64,000 nucleotides of DNA from Rhizobium leguminosarum (GTDB lineage Bacteria > Pseudomonadota > Alphaproteobacteria > Rhizobiales > Rhizobiaceae). The first letter of the stretch is position 1, and every line of letters begins with the position of its first letter. This document shows, one piece after another, positions 24,982 through 34,036 of this stretch. The notes below the pieces were generated by a model, which was not told the DNA's origin, did not search any database, and saw only the letters and a program-made list of their open reading frames with translations. The DNA lies in the NCBI RefSeq assembly GCF_017876795.1, contig NZ_JAGIOR010000002.1:62001-126000 (forward strand), given 5' to 3'. The translations under genes and the position numbers were made by a program.

Positions 24982-25875
24982 ATGTCCGCCCTGGCAAATA
25001 AAGTAAATCCCTCCACTGCCGTCTCTGCCAAGCCGGCGGCAAAAATTCTGCCATTGTCAGGCAAGCAAAGATCACGGATCGATTTTCGTCATGCGGCAAT
25101 CGCCGCGTTTCGCAACGTCGTTCCGCCAGTCGTCGTGCTGGCACTCATCCTGCTCGTCTGGCAGGTGCTCTGTTCATCGCCGGATGCGTCTTTGCCCTCG
25201 CCGCATCGGGTCTGGCAGGAGAGCTACGACCTGATCGCCTATCCGTTCTTCAACAACGGCTCCCAAGATATCGGGCTTGGCTGGCGCGTGCTCGTTTCGC
25301 TGCAACGCGTGCTCTATGGCTTTGGCCTTGCCGGCGTCACCGGCGTCATCGTCGGGGCGATCATCGGCCAATCGGTTTGGGCAATGCGCGGTCTCGATCC
25401 GATCTTCCAGGTGCTGCGAACGGTTCCGCCGCTCGCCTGGCTGCCGCTATCGCTCGCAGCCTTCCAGGATTCCAATCCCTCGGCGATCTTCGTTATCTTC
25501 ATCACCTCGATCTGGCCGGTGATTATCAACACTGCCGTCGGCGTACGCAATATCCCGCAGGACTACCGCAACGTTGCCGAGGTGCTGCGGCTCAATCAGT
25601 TCGAGTTTTTCTGGAAGATCATGCTGCCTTCGGCAGCGCCCTACATCTTCACCGGCCTCAGGATCGGCGTCGGCCTATCCTGGCTCGCCATCGTCGCAGC
25701 CGAAATGCTGACCGGCGGCGTCGGCATCGGCTTCTTCATCTGGGACGCGTGGAACTCGTCGCGCCTGCCGGACATCATCGTCGCGCTCGCCTATATCGGC
25801 GTCGTCGGCTTCGCGCTCGACAAGCTGGTGGCTGCGCTCGGCAAACTCATCACTCGCGGCGCCACCGCCAACTAA
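24982..25875 (+). CDS. nrtB: Nitrate-type ABC transporter permease (NrtB)
   Basis: A 297-residue inner-membrane permease of the NrtB/SsuC/TauC class with about six hydrophobic segments. It carries the EAA-like loop YRNVAEVLRLNQFEFFWKIMLPSAAPYIFTGLRIG (key part LPSAAPYIFTGLRIG) that contacts the ATPase. LRTVPPLAWLPLSLAAF and the late MLTGGVGIGFFIWDAWN are typical. Start ATG 24982 has GAGGAG seven bases upstream. It lies 60 bases after nrtA and 11 before the ATPase gene. Confidence 0.88.
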   Translation: MSALANKVNPSTAVSAKPAAKILPLSGKQRSRIDFRHAAIAAFRNVVPPVVVLALILLVWQVLCSSPDASLPSPHRVWQESYDLIAYPFFNNGSQDIGLGWRVLVSLQRVLYGFGLAGVTGVIVGAIIGQSVWAMRGLDPIFQVLRTVPPLAWLPLSLAAFQDSNPSAIFVIFITSIWPVIINTAVGVRNIPQDYRNVAEVLRLNQFEFFWKIMLPSAAPYIFTGLRIGVGLSWLAIVAAEMLTGGVGIGFFIWDAWNSSRLPDIIVALAYIGVVGFALDKLVAALGKLITRGATAN

Positions 25876-25886
25876 GGAACGTCTCG

Positions 25887-26684
25887 ATGAATGCCTATCT
25901 GAAGCTCGATCATATCGACAAACATTTCGATCGCAGCGGCGTGCGCGCCGAAGTCCTAAAGGACATCAACCTGACGATTTCCGCGGGCGAATTCGTCTCG
26001 ATCATCGGCCATTCGGGCTGCGGCAAGTCCACCCTGCTCAACCTGATTGCCGGCCTGACCCCGGTTTCCGCAGGCGCCGTGCTCCTCGAAAATCGAGAGG
26101 TCAACGGACCCGGTCCCGAACGCGCCGTCGTTTTCCAGAACCACTCCCTGCTGCCCTGGCTGACGGTTTATGAGAACGTCAATCTCGCCGTCTCCAAGCT
26201 CTTCAACCGAACAAAGACCAAGGCCGAGCGGCATGACTGGGTCATGGCCAACCTCGATCTTGTGCAAATGGCGCATGCGAGGGATAAGCGGCCTTCGGAA
26301 ATTTCCGGCGGCATGAAACAGCGCGTCGGCATTGCCCGCGCGCTTTCGATGGAGCCGAAGATCCTGCTGCTCGACGAGCCTTTCGGTGCGCTGGATGCGC
26401 TGACCCGCGCCCATCTTCAGGACGCAGTGATGGAAATCCACGCCCGACTCGGCAACACGATGGTGATGATCACTCATGACGTCGATGAGGCGGTGCTGCT
26501 CTCCGACCGCATCGTGATGATGACCAACGGCCCGGCTGCCCGCATCGGCGAAGTGCTCGATGTGACCATGTCTCGTCCCCGCAATCGCATCGAACTCGCC
26601 TCCGACCGGACATATCTCAAATGCCGGGAAGCCGTGCTGAAGTTCCTTTACGAACGCCACCGCTTCATCGAAGCCGCGGAGTAG
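25887..26684 (+). CDS. Nitrate-type ABC transporter ATP-binding protein (NrtC/NrtD-like)
   Basis: A 265-residue ATPase with Walker A GHSGCGKST near 40, Q-loop FQNHSLLPWLTVYENV, signature SGGMKQRVGIARAL, Walker B ILLLDEPFGALD and switch His in ITHDVDEAV. It energises the nrt importer. It has a single nucleotide-binding domain and lacks the NrtA-like C-terminal domain of cyanobacterial NrtC, so it is NrtD-like in build. ATG 25887 has AAGGAAC upstream. Last gene of the operon; a stem-loop (CGACCGG/CCGGTCG) lies in the 43-base gap to the convergent regulator gene. Confidence 0.88.
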   Translation: MNAYLKLDHIDKHFDRSGVRAEVLKDINLTISAGEFVSIIGHSGCGKSTLLNLIAGLTPVSAGAVLLENREVNGPGPERAVVFQNHSLLPWLTVYENVNLAVSKLFNRTKTKAERHDWVMANLDLVQMAHARDKRPSEISGGMKQRVGIARALSMEPKILLLDEPFGALDALTRAHLQDAVMEIHARLGNTMVMITHDVDEAVLLSDRIVMMTNGPAARIGEVLDVTMSRPRNRIELASDRTYLKCREAVLKFLYERHRFIEAAE

Positions 26685-26727
26685 CGACCGGGAAACAACC
26701 GGGCGTGATTGACCGGTCGCGGTCTGC

Positions 26728-27402
26728 CTACTCCTCGGCCGTTGCAAACACCGCGCTGGCATCGCTGACAATTTCCACGTGGGAATATGCCGCCTGCCCC
26801 GCGGCTGCTGCGTCCGCGCGCATGATTGCGGTCACGATCCGGCCGTGCTCTTCATAGGATTTCGCCAGACGCCCGGGCAGACGGAACTGCGCCCGCCGAA
26901 AAGCCGCGAGCCGGGCCCGCGTCTGAGTCACCATCTCGAAGACATGATCGTTATGCGCGCCGCGATAAAGCCGGGTGTGAAATTCGGTGTTGTGAGCCGA
27001 ATATTCCTCTTCCGCGCCGGCATGCACGAGCTTCACCGATCCCCGATGATCCAGTTCCAGCGCCCGTCGCTCATCGACCGTCATACGCTCGGCCGAGAGC
27101 CTGGCGCAGATCGCTTCGAGTTCCGCCATCGCCTCGAACATCGAATGCAGATAAGCCTCGGTGACATTGGTAACGACGGCACTGCGGTTTGGTTCGCGCG
27201 CAACCAATCCCATGGCGCTGAGTTCACGCAAGGCTTCTCTGACCGGCGTGCGCGAAACGTCGAAACGAACAGCAAGCGACACCTCGTCCAGCTTTCCACC
27301 CGGCAGGATTTCGCCTGTGACGATCATGTCGGAAATCGCCCTCACCATCTGTTCAACGGTGGTTCCGGTGCGGATGACTTCTCTGCGTTTGGCCTGCTTC
27401 AC
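26728..27402 (-). CDS. GntR family transcriptional regulator, FCD subfamily
   Basis: A 224-residue regulator. The winged helix-turn-helix spans about 15-80 (SLAVRFDVSRTPVREALRELSAMGLV), followed by an all-helical FCD effector domain (about 90-215) with His residues suited to metal or carboxylate sensing (TEFHTRLYRGAHND). It is divergent from the biuret/triuret operon starting at 27718, so it probably controls that operon and itself. A candidate operator, TCTGCGTACAGA (27428-27439), lies between them. Effector unknown; a urea-derivative or purine breakdown product is a guess from context. Confidence 0.85.
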   Translation of the reverse strand: MKQAKRREVIRTGTTVEQMVRAISDMIVTGEILPGGKLDEVSLAVRFDVSRTPVREALRELSAMGLVAREPNRSAVVTNVTEAYLHSMFEAMAELEAICARLSAERMTVDERRALELDHRGSVKLVHAGAEEEYSAHNTEFHTRLYRGAHNDHVFEMVTQTRARLAAFRRAQFRLPGRLAKSYEEHGRIVTAIMRADAAAAGQAAYSHVEIVSDASAVFATAEE

Positions 27403-27427
27403 GATACGAATCTGCTCACGTCAACAC

Positions 27428-27439
27428 TCTGCGTACAGA
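27428..27439. promoter_or_regulatory. Possible GntR operator
   Basis: TCTGCGTACAGA has TCTG/CAGA arms around a 4-base centre, 26 bases before the GntR start in the divergent region. Short and unsupported by a second copy. The rest of 27403-27671 is AT-rich with no gene. Confidence 0.3.
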
Positions 27440-27671
27440 TGCGGCTAAGCACTCCATAAGTCAAACTACGTGGCGAAGATATTGTTAGATTTTCACTTTC
27501 CGATGCAAGGTGCAGTCCGCAACTGCTGCCGACACGCTGACTCCGCAGCTAAATTGAGCAAAAAAGATATCATGATTATTTTTTATGCGTTACTGCGGCT
27601 AATCTGTATGCACTTTAAACGTCGCAGGTTACTTCTCCAATAATAATATATAGAAAACAATAAGTTGGGTT

Positions 27672-27689
27672 TTGGCACGTGCATTGCAT
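27672..27689 (+). promoter_or_regulatory. Sigma-54 (RpoN) promoter of the biuret/triuret operon
   Basis: TTGGCACGTGCATTGCAT fits TGGCACG-N4-TTGCW, with GG at 27674-27675 and GC at 27686-27687 (GG-N10-GC). The transcript should start near 27699, giving a leader of about 19 bases before ATG 27718. This places the operon under nitrogen control like the neighbouring nrt genes. Confidence 0.85.
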
Positions 27690-27717
27690 GCGGCCCAGCG
27701 CCGCAAGGAGCATTCCA

Positions 27718-28845
27718 ATGACCAAACTCCTTTCCATGAACCGCCGCAATTTCCTGCAGGCTTCCGCTGCCGGAGCGCTCGCCAGCGCCATGACGGGCCT
27801 GATCGGCTCCTCCGCAGCGGCCCAAACCGCGCTTACTATCGGCTTCATCTATGTCGGCCCCAAGGACGACTACGGCTACAACCAGGCGCATGCGGAAGGT
27901 GCGGCCGTGGTCAAGGCGCTGCCGGGCGTGACGCTGGTCGAAGAAGAGAATGTGCCGGAGACCGTCGATGTCCAGAAGACCATGGAGTCGATGATCAATC
28001 TCGACGGTGCGACCCTGTTGTTTCCGACCTCCTTCGGCTATTTCGACCCACACATGCTGGCCATGGCCGCTAAGCATCCCGACGTTCAGTTCCGCCATTG
28101 CGGCGGCCTCTGGCAGGAAGGCAAGAACCCGGCCAATACGGGCTCCTATTTCGGCTATATCTTCCAGGGCCAGTATCTGAACGGCATTGCTGCCGGCCAT
28201 GCGACGAAGAGCAAGAAGATCGGCTTCGTCGCCGCCAAGCCGATCCCGCAGGTTCTGCAGAATATCAACGCCTTCCTGCTCGGCGCCCGTACGGTCGATC
28301 CGGCCATCACCTGCCAGGTGATCTTCACCGGCGAATGGTCGCTCGCCGTCAAGGAGGCCGAAGCCACCAACGCCTTGGTCGACCAAGGCGCCGACGTCAT
28401 CACCTGCCATGTCGACAGCCCGAAAGTGGTCGTCGAGACGGCCGCGGGCCGCGGCGCCTTCGTCTGCGGCTATCACGCCAACCAGAGCCCGCTTGCTCCC
28501 GAAAAATACCTCACCGGCGCCGAATGGGCCTGGGGCAACGTCTACAGCGACTTCGTCAAAAAGGCGCAGGCCGGCGAAAAGCTCGGTAATTTCGTGCGCG
28601 GTGGCCTGAAGGACGGCTTCGTCAAGATGAGCGCGCTCGGCCCCGGCGTGTCCGCGGAGGGCCGTAAGGCCTTCGAAGCCACGCAGGTGGACATGATGAA
28701 GGGCGTTTTCTCGGTTTTCAAGGGACCGTTGAAGGACAACAAGGGCGACACCGTCGTGGCTGCCGACAAGAGCTACGCTGAAGACGCGATCGAGCTCGAA
28801 AGCATGAATTATCTGGTTGAGGGCGTCGTCGGGTCCACAGCGTAA
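27718..28845 (+). CDS. BMP family ABC transporter substrate-binding protein, system 2
   Basis: A 375-residue binding protein of the BMP/PnrA family with a Tat signal (MNRRNFLQASAAGALASAM) and cleavage near AAAQT. The mature start LTIGFIYVGPKDDYGYNQAH is typical, as are FPTSFGYFDPHMLAMAAKHP and VDSPKVVVETAAGRGAF. ATG 27718 has AAGGAG seven bases upstream. First gene of the sigma-54 operon. Because biuret and triuret hydrolases are encoded within the same unit, the ligand may be triuret, biuret or a purine-derived ureide; this is inference. Confidence 0.86.
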   Translation: MTKLLSMNRRNFLQASAAGALASAMTGLIGSSAAAQTALTIGFIYVGPKDDYGYNQAHAEGAAVVKALPGVTLVEEENVPETVDVQKTMESMINLDGATLLFPTSFGYFDPHMLAMAAKHPDVQFRHCGGLWQEGKNPANTGSYFGYIFQGQYLNGIAAGHATKSKKIGFVAAKPIPQVLQNINAFLLGARTVDPAITCQVIFTGEWSLAVKEAEATNALVDQGADVITCHVDSPKVVVETAAGRGAFVCGYHANQSPLAPEKYLTGAEWAWGNVYSDFVKKAQAGEKLGNFVRGGLKDGFVKMSALGPGVSAEGRKAFEATQVDMMKGVFSVFKGPLKDNKGDTVVAADKSYAEDAIELESMNYLVEGVVGSTA

Positions 28846-28865
28846 ACCGCGAAGGGAGAAGCGCC

Positions 28866-29993
28866 ATGACCATTGAGGCTAATGATCCTGCAATATCGAT
28901 CGCGGGAAAACCGGCTTCGCTGCGCCCGATCCTCGAATGGACCGCGCGGCGCGCCGAACCGATCGTCATCGGCCTCGCGGCCATCCTGATCGGTCTTGCG
29001 CTCTTCTCCCTCTTCATCCTGGCGGTCGGCAAGTCGCCGGCCACCCTCTTCCAACTGATGTACACCGGCGGCTTCGGCAGCTGGTTTTCGGTGCAAAATA
29101 GCTTAAGCCGTGCCGCACCCCTTCTCCTGACGGCACTCTGCGTCGCCCTGCCCGCCCGTCTCGGCCTCGTCATCATCGGCGGGGAAGGAGCGGTCGTGCT
29201 GGGCGGCGTTGCTGCAGCAGCCATGGCTCTGCCGCTCGCAGGGACCGTGCCTGCCTTCCTCACCCTCGTTCTGATGGCGATCGCGGCCATGGTGGTCGGC
29301 GGCATCTGGATCGGCCTTGCCGGGTTCCTGCGCCACTACCGGGGCGTCAACGAAACCATCTCGTCGCTGCTGCTCTCCTATATCGCCATTGCCCTGATGA
29401 ACCAGTTCGTCGAAGGGCTGCTCCGCGATCCGGCAAGCCTCAACAAGCCATCGACCAGGCCGCTGCCGGCGGAATACATGCTCGGCAATATTCCCGGCAT
29501 GGACGTGCATTGGGGTCTCGTCATCGGCATCCTCGCGTGCATCGTTTCTTGGATCGTGATCGAGGCGACGAGCTACGGTTTTGCTGCCCGCATCGCCGGC
29601 GGCAACGTGCGCGCCGCTCAGATCCAGGGGCTGCCGGTCGGCAAGCTGATCGCGGGATTTACCGCACTTGCCGGCAGCTTTGCCGGTCTGGCGGGCATGA
29701 TCGAAGTGGCGGCGGTGCAGGGAAGTGCCAATGCTTCGCTTGCGGCAGGCTACGGTTATACCGGCATCCTCGTCGCTTTCCTCGCCAGGCACAATCCGCT
29801 GGCGATCATTCCGGTGGCGATCCTGCTCGGCGGCATCGACGCCTCGGGCGGCCTCATCCAGCGGCGCATGGGCCTGCCGGATGCGACCGTTCTGGTGCTG
29901 CAGGGAACGCTCTTCATCGTCATTCTTTTCTGCGAGACCTTCTACGGCCGCTTCAAGATCTTCAATCCAGATCTCTGGAAAAGGAGCCTCTGA
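28866..29993 (+). CDS. BMP-type ABC transporter permease 1, system 2
   Basis: A 375-residue inner-membrane permease. Signature segment CVALPARLGLVIIGGEGAVV near 95 and late loop GYGYTGILVAFLARHNPLAI mark the BPD_transp_2 family. GGGAGAAGC precedes ATG 28866. Its stop overlaps the next start (TGATG). It differs clearly in sequence from the system 1 permease, so the two transporters are not a recent duplication. Confidence 0.9.
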   Translation: MTIEANDPAISIAGKPASLRPILEWTARRAEPIVIGLAAILIGLALFSLFILAVGKSPATLFQLMYTGGFGSWFSVQNSLSRAAPLLLTALCVALPARLGLVIIGGEGAVVLGGVAAAAMALPLAGTVPAFLTLVLMAIAAMVVGGIWIGLAGFLRHYRGVNETISSLLLSYIAIALMNQFVEGLLRDPASLNKPSTRPLPAEYMLGNIPGMDVHWGLVIGILACIVSWIVIEATSYGFAARIAGGNVRAAQIQGLPVGKLIAGFTALAGSFAGLAGMIEVAAVQGSANASLAAGYGYTGILVAFLARHNPLAIIPVAILLGGIDASGGLIQRRMGLPDATVLVLQGTLFIVILFCETFYGRFKIFNPDLWKRSL

Positions 29994-30919
29994 TGGAAGA
30001 GACAGGTATCGGCATCTGGGGCGTGCCGCTGGCGATTTTCGCGGGCGCCATCCGCGTTTCCACCCCGTTCATCTTCGTCAGCCTCGGCGAGACGATCACC
30101 GAACGCTCCGGCCGCATCAATCTCGGCCTGGAAGGCACGCTGGTCTTCGGCGCCATGACGGCTTACGCGGTGGCCGTCATGACTGGCTCGCCGACCCTCG
30201 GTGTGCTGGCCGCGATGATGGCAGGCGCGATCTTCGGCGTCATTCACGGCTGGATCTGCAAATTCCCCAAGGTCAATGACATCGCCATCGGCATCGCCAT
30301 GATGCAGTTCGGGCTCGGCATGGCGTTCTTCCTCGGCAAATCCTTCATCCAGCCGGTGGCGCCGAAACTGCCCTCGATCGCGCTCGGAGGCTGGTCGAGC
30401 ATGCCGCAGATACAGGCGGCACTCAATATCAACGTGCTGTTCTTCATCGGCGCAGCACTTGCTCTCTTCCTGTTCTGGGCCTTCAAGAATACTCGCATCG
30501 GCCTGATCCTGCGCGTCGTCGGTGACAGCACCGACGCGGCCCGGGCCATGGGCATCGACCCGGACAGGATTCGCCTGCTGGCGACGGCCGCGGGCGGCTC
30601 ACTGGCGGCGATCGGCGGCGCCTACCTCTCGCTCTATTATCCGGGCTCATGGAACGAAGGCATCTCGTCGGGCCAGGGCCTGATGGCCGTGGCCCTCGTG
30701 ATCTTCGCGCGCTGGAACCCGATCGGCTGCTTCGTCGCCGCCCTGCTGTTCGGCGGTGCCGGCGCGCTCGGCCCGGCGCTGCAATCGGTCGGTGTCACAC
30801 AAGGCTACTACCTCTTCTACGCTGCACCTTATGTGCTCACCCTGATCATCCTGATTGCCACCTCCTCGCCCACCCGCTCGCTCGCCGGTGCGCCGGGCGC
30901 GCTGTCGCTGACGAAATAA
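29993..30919 (+). CDS. BMP-type ABC transporter permease 2, system 2
   Basis: A 308-residue permease with the N-terminal hallmark LGETITERSGRINLGLEGTLVFG and late loop GISSGQGLMAVALVIFARWNP. About eight hydrophobic segments. AAGGAG lies upstream of ATG 29993. It pairs with the preceding permease. Twelve bases later a short repeat-containing ORF begins. Confidence 0.9.
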   Translation: MEETGIGIWGVPLAIFAGAIRVSTPFIFVSLGETITERSGRINLGLEGTLVFGAMTAYAVAVMTGSPTLGVLAAMMAGAIFGVIHGWICKFPKVNDIAIGIAMMQFGLGMAFFLGKSFIQPVAPKLPSIALGGWSSMPQIQAALNINVLFFIGAALALFLFWAFKNTRIGLILRVVGDSTDAARAMGIDPDRIRLLATAAGGSLAAIGGAYLSLYYPGSWNEGISSGQGLMAVALVIFARWNPIGCFVAALLFGGAGALGPALQSVGVTQGYYLFYAAPYVLTLIILIATSSPTRSLAGAPGALSLTK

Positions 30920-30926
30920 CGGAGCC

Positions 30927-30987
30927 TTGTGATGAACGGACTTGTGATGAACGGACTTGCGATGAACGGACTTGCGATGAACGGACT
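30927..30987 (+). repeat. Four tandem copies of a 15-bp repeat
   Basis: The unit CTTGTGATGAACGGA / CTTGCGATGAACGGA is repeated four times head to tail with one base varying, ending in CTTGG. Each unit carries an ATG in one frame, so the repeat encodes [10 protein letters not shown] pentapeptides at the start of a small ORF. Confidence 0.92.
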
Positions 30988-31108
30988 TGGCGGCCTCAAC
31001 AAATCCGAACACGGCATCGGCCTCGTCCCGTTCCAGAACGGCATATCCTGCGGATTTGACAAGCCGACGCGCCCTTATGGCGAACCCCTCAAGCCTGCCG
31101 CGGAATAG
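30932..31108 (+). CDS. Putative 58-residue protein with N-terminal MNGL(A/V) repeats
   Basis: The frame opens with [23 protein letters not shown] and continues through [16 protein letters not shown] to [16 protein letters not shown], stopping 11 bases before biuH. GGAG lies seven bases before the first ATG. Each repeat also offers an alternative in-frame start, so the length could vary from 58 down to 43 residues. I recognise no family. The non-repeat part uses rhizobial codons and has a reasonable protein-like composition. It is in the middle of the operon on the coding strand, so it may be a real small protein or a translated spacer coupling biuH. Copy-number change of the 15-bp unit would keep the frame. 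Confidence 0.5.
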   Translation: MNGLVMNGLAMNGLAMNGLGGLNKSEHGIGLVPFQNGISCGFDKPTRPYGEPLKPAAE

Positions 31109-31119
31109 GAGAGAGAATG

Positions 31120-31821
31120 ATGGACGCGATGGTCGAAACCAAAGGGCATTTTATCGACGCCGATCCGTATCCGTGGCCCTATAACGGCGCTCTGGGGCCT
31201 GATAACACCGCCCTCATCATCATCGACATGCAGACGGATTTCTGTGGCAAAGGCGGCTATGTCGACCATATGGGCTACGACCTGTCGCTGGTGCAGGCGC
31301 CGATCGAACCCATTAAACGCGTGGTTGCCGCCATGCGGGCCAAGGGCTACCACATCATCCATACGCGCGAGGGCCATCGCCCCGACCTCGCCGATCTGCC
31401 GGCCAACAAGCGCTGGCGCTCGCGGCGGATCGGCGCCGGCATAGGGGATCCCGGCCCCTGCGGCCGCATCCTGACGCGTGGCGAACCCGGCTGGGACATC
31501 ATCCCCGAACTCTACCCGATCGAAGGCGAGACGATCATCGACAAGCCCGGCAAGGGTTCGTTCTGCGCCACCGATCTTGAGCTCATCCTCAACCAGAAGC
31601 GCATCGAGAACATCATCCTCACGGGAATCACCACCGATGTCTGCGTCTCGACGACGATGCGCGAGGCGAACGACCGCGGCTACGAATGCCTGCTGCTGGA
31701 GGACTGCTGTGGGGCGACCGACTATGGAAACCACCTCGCCGCCATCAAGATGGTGAAGATGCAAGGTGGTGTCTTTGGTGCGGTCTCCAATTCCGAAACC
31801 TTTGTGAGCCAGTTGCCATGA
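31120..31821 (+). CDS. biuH: Biuret hydrolase (isochorismatase-like cysteine hydrolase)
   Basis: Hydrolyses biuret to allophanate and ammonia. Counting from the second ATG (31120; the first, at 31117, adds one Met), the catalytic triad is Asp36 (IIIDMQTDF), Lys142 ([10 protein letters not shown]) and Cys175 (ITTDVCVS). These are the residue numbers I recall for the crystallised BiuH of R. leguminosarum bv. viciae 3841. The sequence as a whole looks like that protein, including [20 protein letters not shown] and the C-terminal [19 protein letters not shown] lies upstream. The stop overlaps the start of the ATPase gene (ATGA). Allophanate hydrolase and cyanuric acid hydrolase are not in the window, so the pathway must be completed elsewhere. 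Confidence 0.9.
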   Translation: MDAMVETKGHFIDADPYPWPYNGALGPDNTALIIIDMQTDFCGKGGYVDHMGYDLSLVQAPIEPIKRVVAAMRAKGYHIIHTREGHRPDLADLPANKRWRSRRIGAGIGDPGPCGRILTRGEPGWDIIPELYPIEGETIIDKPGKGSFCATDLELILNQKRIENIILTGITTDVCVSTTMREANDRGYECLLLEDCCGATDYGNHLAAIKMVKMQGGVFGAVSNSETFVSQLP

Positions 31822-33368
31822 GCACCGTTCGCGACACGCCCCTTCCCAAGGCCGGCAAGGCGATCGGTATCGATACGCTCGGCATGACCATGCGCTTCGG
31901 CAGCTTTACCGCGCTCGACAACGTCTCGATCGCCGTTCCGGCCGGCTCTTTTCACGCGCTTCTCGGCGAAAACGGCGCCGGCAAGTCGACGCTTGTCAAA
32001 TGCATCATGGGCTTCTATCACGCCACGTCAGGCTCGCTGTCGGTCGACGGCCGCGAGGTGGCGATCGGCTCACCCAAGGATGCCGCGGCCTACGGCCTCG
32101 GCATGGTCTACCAGCATTTCACACTGGTTCCCTCTCTGACCGGCGCGGAAAACCTGGTCATCAGCCGAGCCGAAGTACCCGCGGTGATCAACTGGGCCGG
32201 GGAACGCAAGGATCTGGCGGCCTTCATGGAGCGCATGCCGTTCAAGATCCCGCTCGACAGGCCGGTGAGCCAGCTTGCCGCCGGCGAAAAACAGAAGCTC
32301 GAAATCGTCAAGCAGCTTTATCTCGGCCGCTCCTTCCTCGTCCTCGACGAGCCGACCTCGGTGCTGACGCCGGCGGAGGCAGACGAGATGCTCGGCATCG
32401 TGCGCGGGATGACCGAGCGCGGCGAACTCACAGTGCTGATGATTTCTCACAAATTCCACGAAGTGACGAAATTCGCCGATGCCGTCTCGGTCCTGCGGCG
32501 CGGCAAACTGGTCGGCACTGGCAAGGTCGGCGAACTCTCCACATCAGACATGGCGGCGATGATGATTGGCGACGTCAAGCTCGCCGAGCTCGACAGCCGC
32601 CTGCCGGTGGCGCAAGCGGCAAGGCCGGTGCTGTCGGTAAACCGGGTGAAAGCGCCGGATCGTTCCGGCCTGAAGACGATCGAAATCGACGAGCTTACGG
32701 TGCGCTCCGGCGAGATCGTCGGCATCGCCGGCATATCAGGCAACGGCCAGAAGGAGCTGACGGAAATTCTCGCCGGCCAGCGCCCGACGAATACCGGCCA
32801 GGTCATGATCAATGGCGACGCCTACGGCGCCACCCGCGACGAGACCCGCAAGAACAAGGTGCGTTTCATCCCCGAAGAGCCGTTGCAGAATGCCTGCGCG
32901 CCCAAGATGACGGTGAGCGAGAACCTTGCGTTCCGCACCTTCGACTTGAAGCCGGACGGCAAGGACGCAATCTGGCTGAACAGAGGCAGCATGAGAAAGC
33001 GTGCGTCGGCGCTGATCTCCGACTTCAAGGTTAGGACCGCCTCTTCCTCCTCGCCGATCTCAGCGCTTTCAGGCGGCAACGTACAGCGGGCGGTGCTCGC
33101 CCGCGAGCTGACCGGCGATGTCGATCTGCTCATCGTCTCCAACCCGTGTTTCGGCCTCGATTTCTCGGCCGTTGCCGAAATCCGCGCCCGCATCATGAAG
33201 GCGCGCAATTCAGGTGCTGCCATACTGCTGCTCTCCGAAGACCTCGACGAACTGCTCGAGATGTCCGATCGCATCATGGTCATTTCAGAAGGCAGGCTGG
33301 TTTACGAGACACCGGCGCGTTCAGCCGATATCGGTGTGATCGGCGCCCATATGGCGGGGCATCACTGA
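31818..33368 (+). CDS. ABC transporter ATP-binding protein (duplicated domains), system 2
   Basis: A 516-residue RbsA/YufO-type ATPase. Domain 1 has Walker [10 protein letters not shown], signature [11 protein letters not shown] and Walker [13 protein letters not shown]. Domain 2 has the degenerate [10 protein letters not shown], signature [10 protein letters not shown] and [14 protein letters not shown]. It serves the BMP permeases but is separated from them by the small ORF and biuH. It overlaps biuH by 4 bases and the next hydrolase by 1 base. This interleaving of transport and hydrolase genes argues strongly that the imported compound is the hydrolase substrate. Confidence 0.9.
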   Translation: MSTVRDTPLPKAGKAIGIDTLGMTMRFGSFTALDNVSIAVPAGSFHALLGENGAGKSTLVKCIMGFYHATSGSLSVDGREVAIGSPKDAAAYGLGMVYQHFTLVPSLTGAENLVISRAEVPAVINWAGERKDLAAFMERMPFKIPLDRPVSQLAAGEKQKLEIVKQLYLGRSFLVLDEPTSVLTPAEADEMLGIVRGMTERGELTVLMISHKFHEVTKFADAVSVLRRGKLVGTGKVGELSTSDMAAMMIGDVKLAELDSRLPVAQAARPVLSVNRVKAPDRSGLKTIEIDELTVRSGEIVGIAGISGNGQKELTEILAGQRPTNTGQVMINGDAYGATRDETRKNKVRFIPEEPLQNACAPKMTVSENLAFRTFDLKPDGKDAIWLNRGSMRKRASALISDFKVRTASSSSPISALSGGNVQRAVLARELTGDVDLLIVSNPCFGLDFSAVAEIRARIMKARNSGAAILLLSEDLDELLEMSDRIMVISEGRLVYETPARSADIGVIGAHMAGHH

Positions 33369-34036
33369 TGGTGGGGATCAAGGCCGAACCTTTCGCCTTT
33401 CCGGTGAAGCACGATGAACTCGCCCTTATCGTCATCGACATGCAGCGCGATTTTGCCGAGGCCGGCGGCTTCGGTGCAAGCCTTGGCAACGATGTCAGCC
33501 GCATCACCAGGATCGTGCCTGATGTCAAACGCCTCATCCAGGGCTTCCGCAATGCCGGCCTGCCTGTGATCCATACGATGGAGTGCCACCGGCCTGATCT
33601 GTCCGACCTGCCGCCGGCGAAACGCGACCGCGGCAATCCTTCGCTAAGGATCGGCGACGAAGGCCCGATGGGCCGCATCCTGATCTCAGGCGAACCCGGC
33701 ACGGCAATTCTTGCGGAACTTGCTCCTGTGAAGGGGGAAATCATCATCGAAAAACCCGGCAAGGGCGCCTTTTACGCTACCGAGCTTGGCGCCGTGTTGC
33801 AGCAGAAGGGCATCAGTCAGCTCGTCTTTGCCGGTGTCACCACCGAAGTCTGCGTGCAGACCACCATGCGCGAAGCAAACGACCGCGGCTATGAATGCCT
33901 GCTCGCCGAGGAGGCGACGGAAAGCTATTTCCCCGAATTCAAAGCCGCAGCAATCGCCATGATCCGCGCCCAGGGCGCTATCGTCGGCTGGACCGCCCAT
34001 GTCGACGACATTCTGGAAAGCATTGCGAATGCCTGA
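33368..34036 (+). CDS. Isochorismatase-like cysteine hydrolase, candidate triuret hydrolase (TrtA-like)
   Basis: A 222-residue paralogue of the biuret hydrolase, with Asp24 (VIDMQRDF), Lys129 (IIEKPGKGAF) and Cys162 (VTTEVCVQ), plus the shared [14 protein letters not shown] segment. Triuret hydrolase (TrtA) is a described family of this superfamily that is found beside biuret hydrolase and converts triuret towards biuret. Presence in one operon with biuH makes TrtA the best guess. Other ureide hydrolases (for example RutB-like ureidoacrylate hydrolases) remain possible. Starts at the ATPase stop (TGATG) and overlaps the cupin gene by 8 bases. Confidence 0.72.
   Translation: MVGIKAEPFAFPVKHDELALIVIDMQRDFAEAGGFGASLGNDVSRITRIVPDVKRLIQGFRNAGLPVIHTMECHRPDLSDLPPAKRDRGNPSLRIGDEGPMGRILISGEPGTAILAELAPVKGEIIIEKPGKGAFYATELGAVLQQKGISQLVFAGVTTEVCVQTTMREANDRGYECLLAEEATESYFPEFKAAAIAMIRAQGAIVGWTAHVDDILESIANA

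Noticed and set aside
30927..30987. CRISPR-like array
   Set aside because: The 15-bp units are contiguous with no spacers, lie inside a reading frame, and no cas gene is present.
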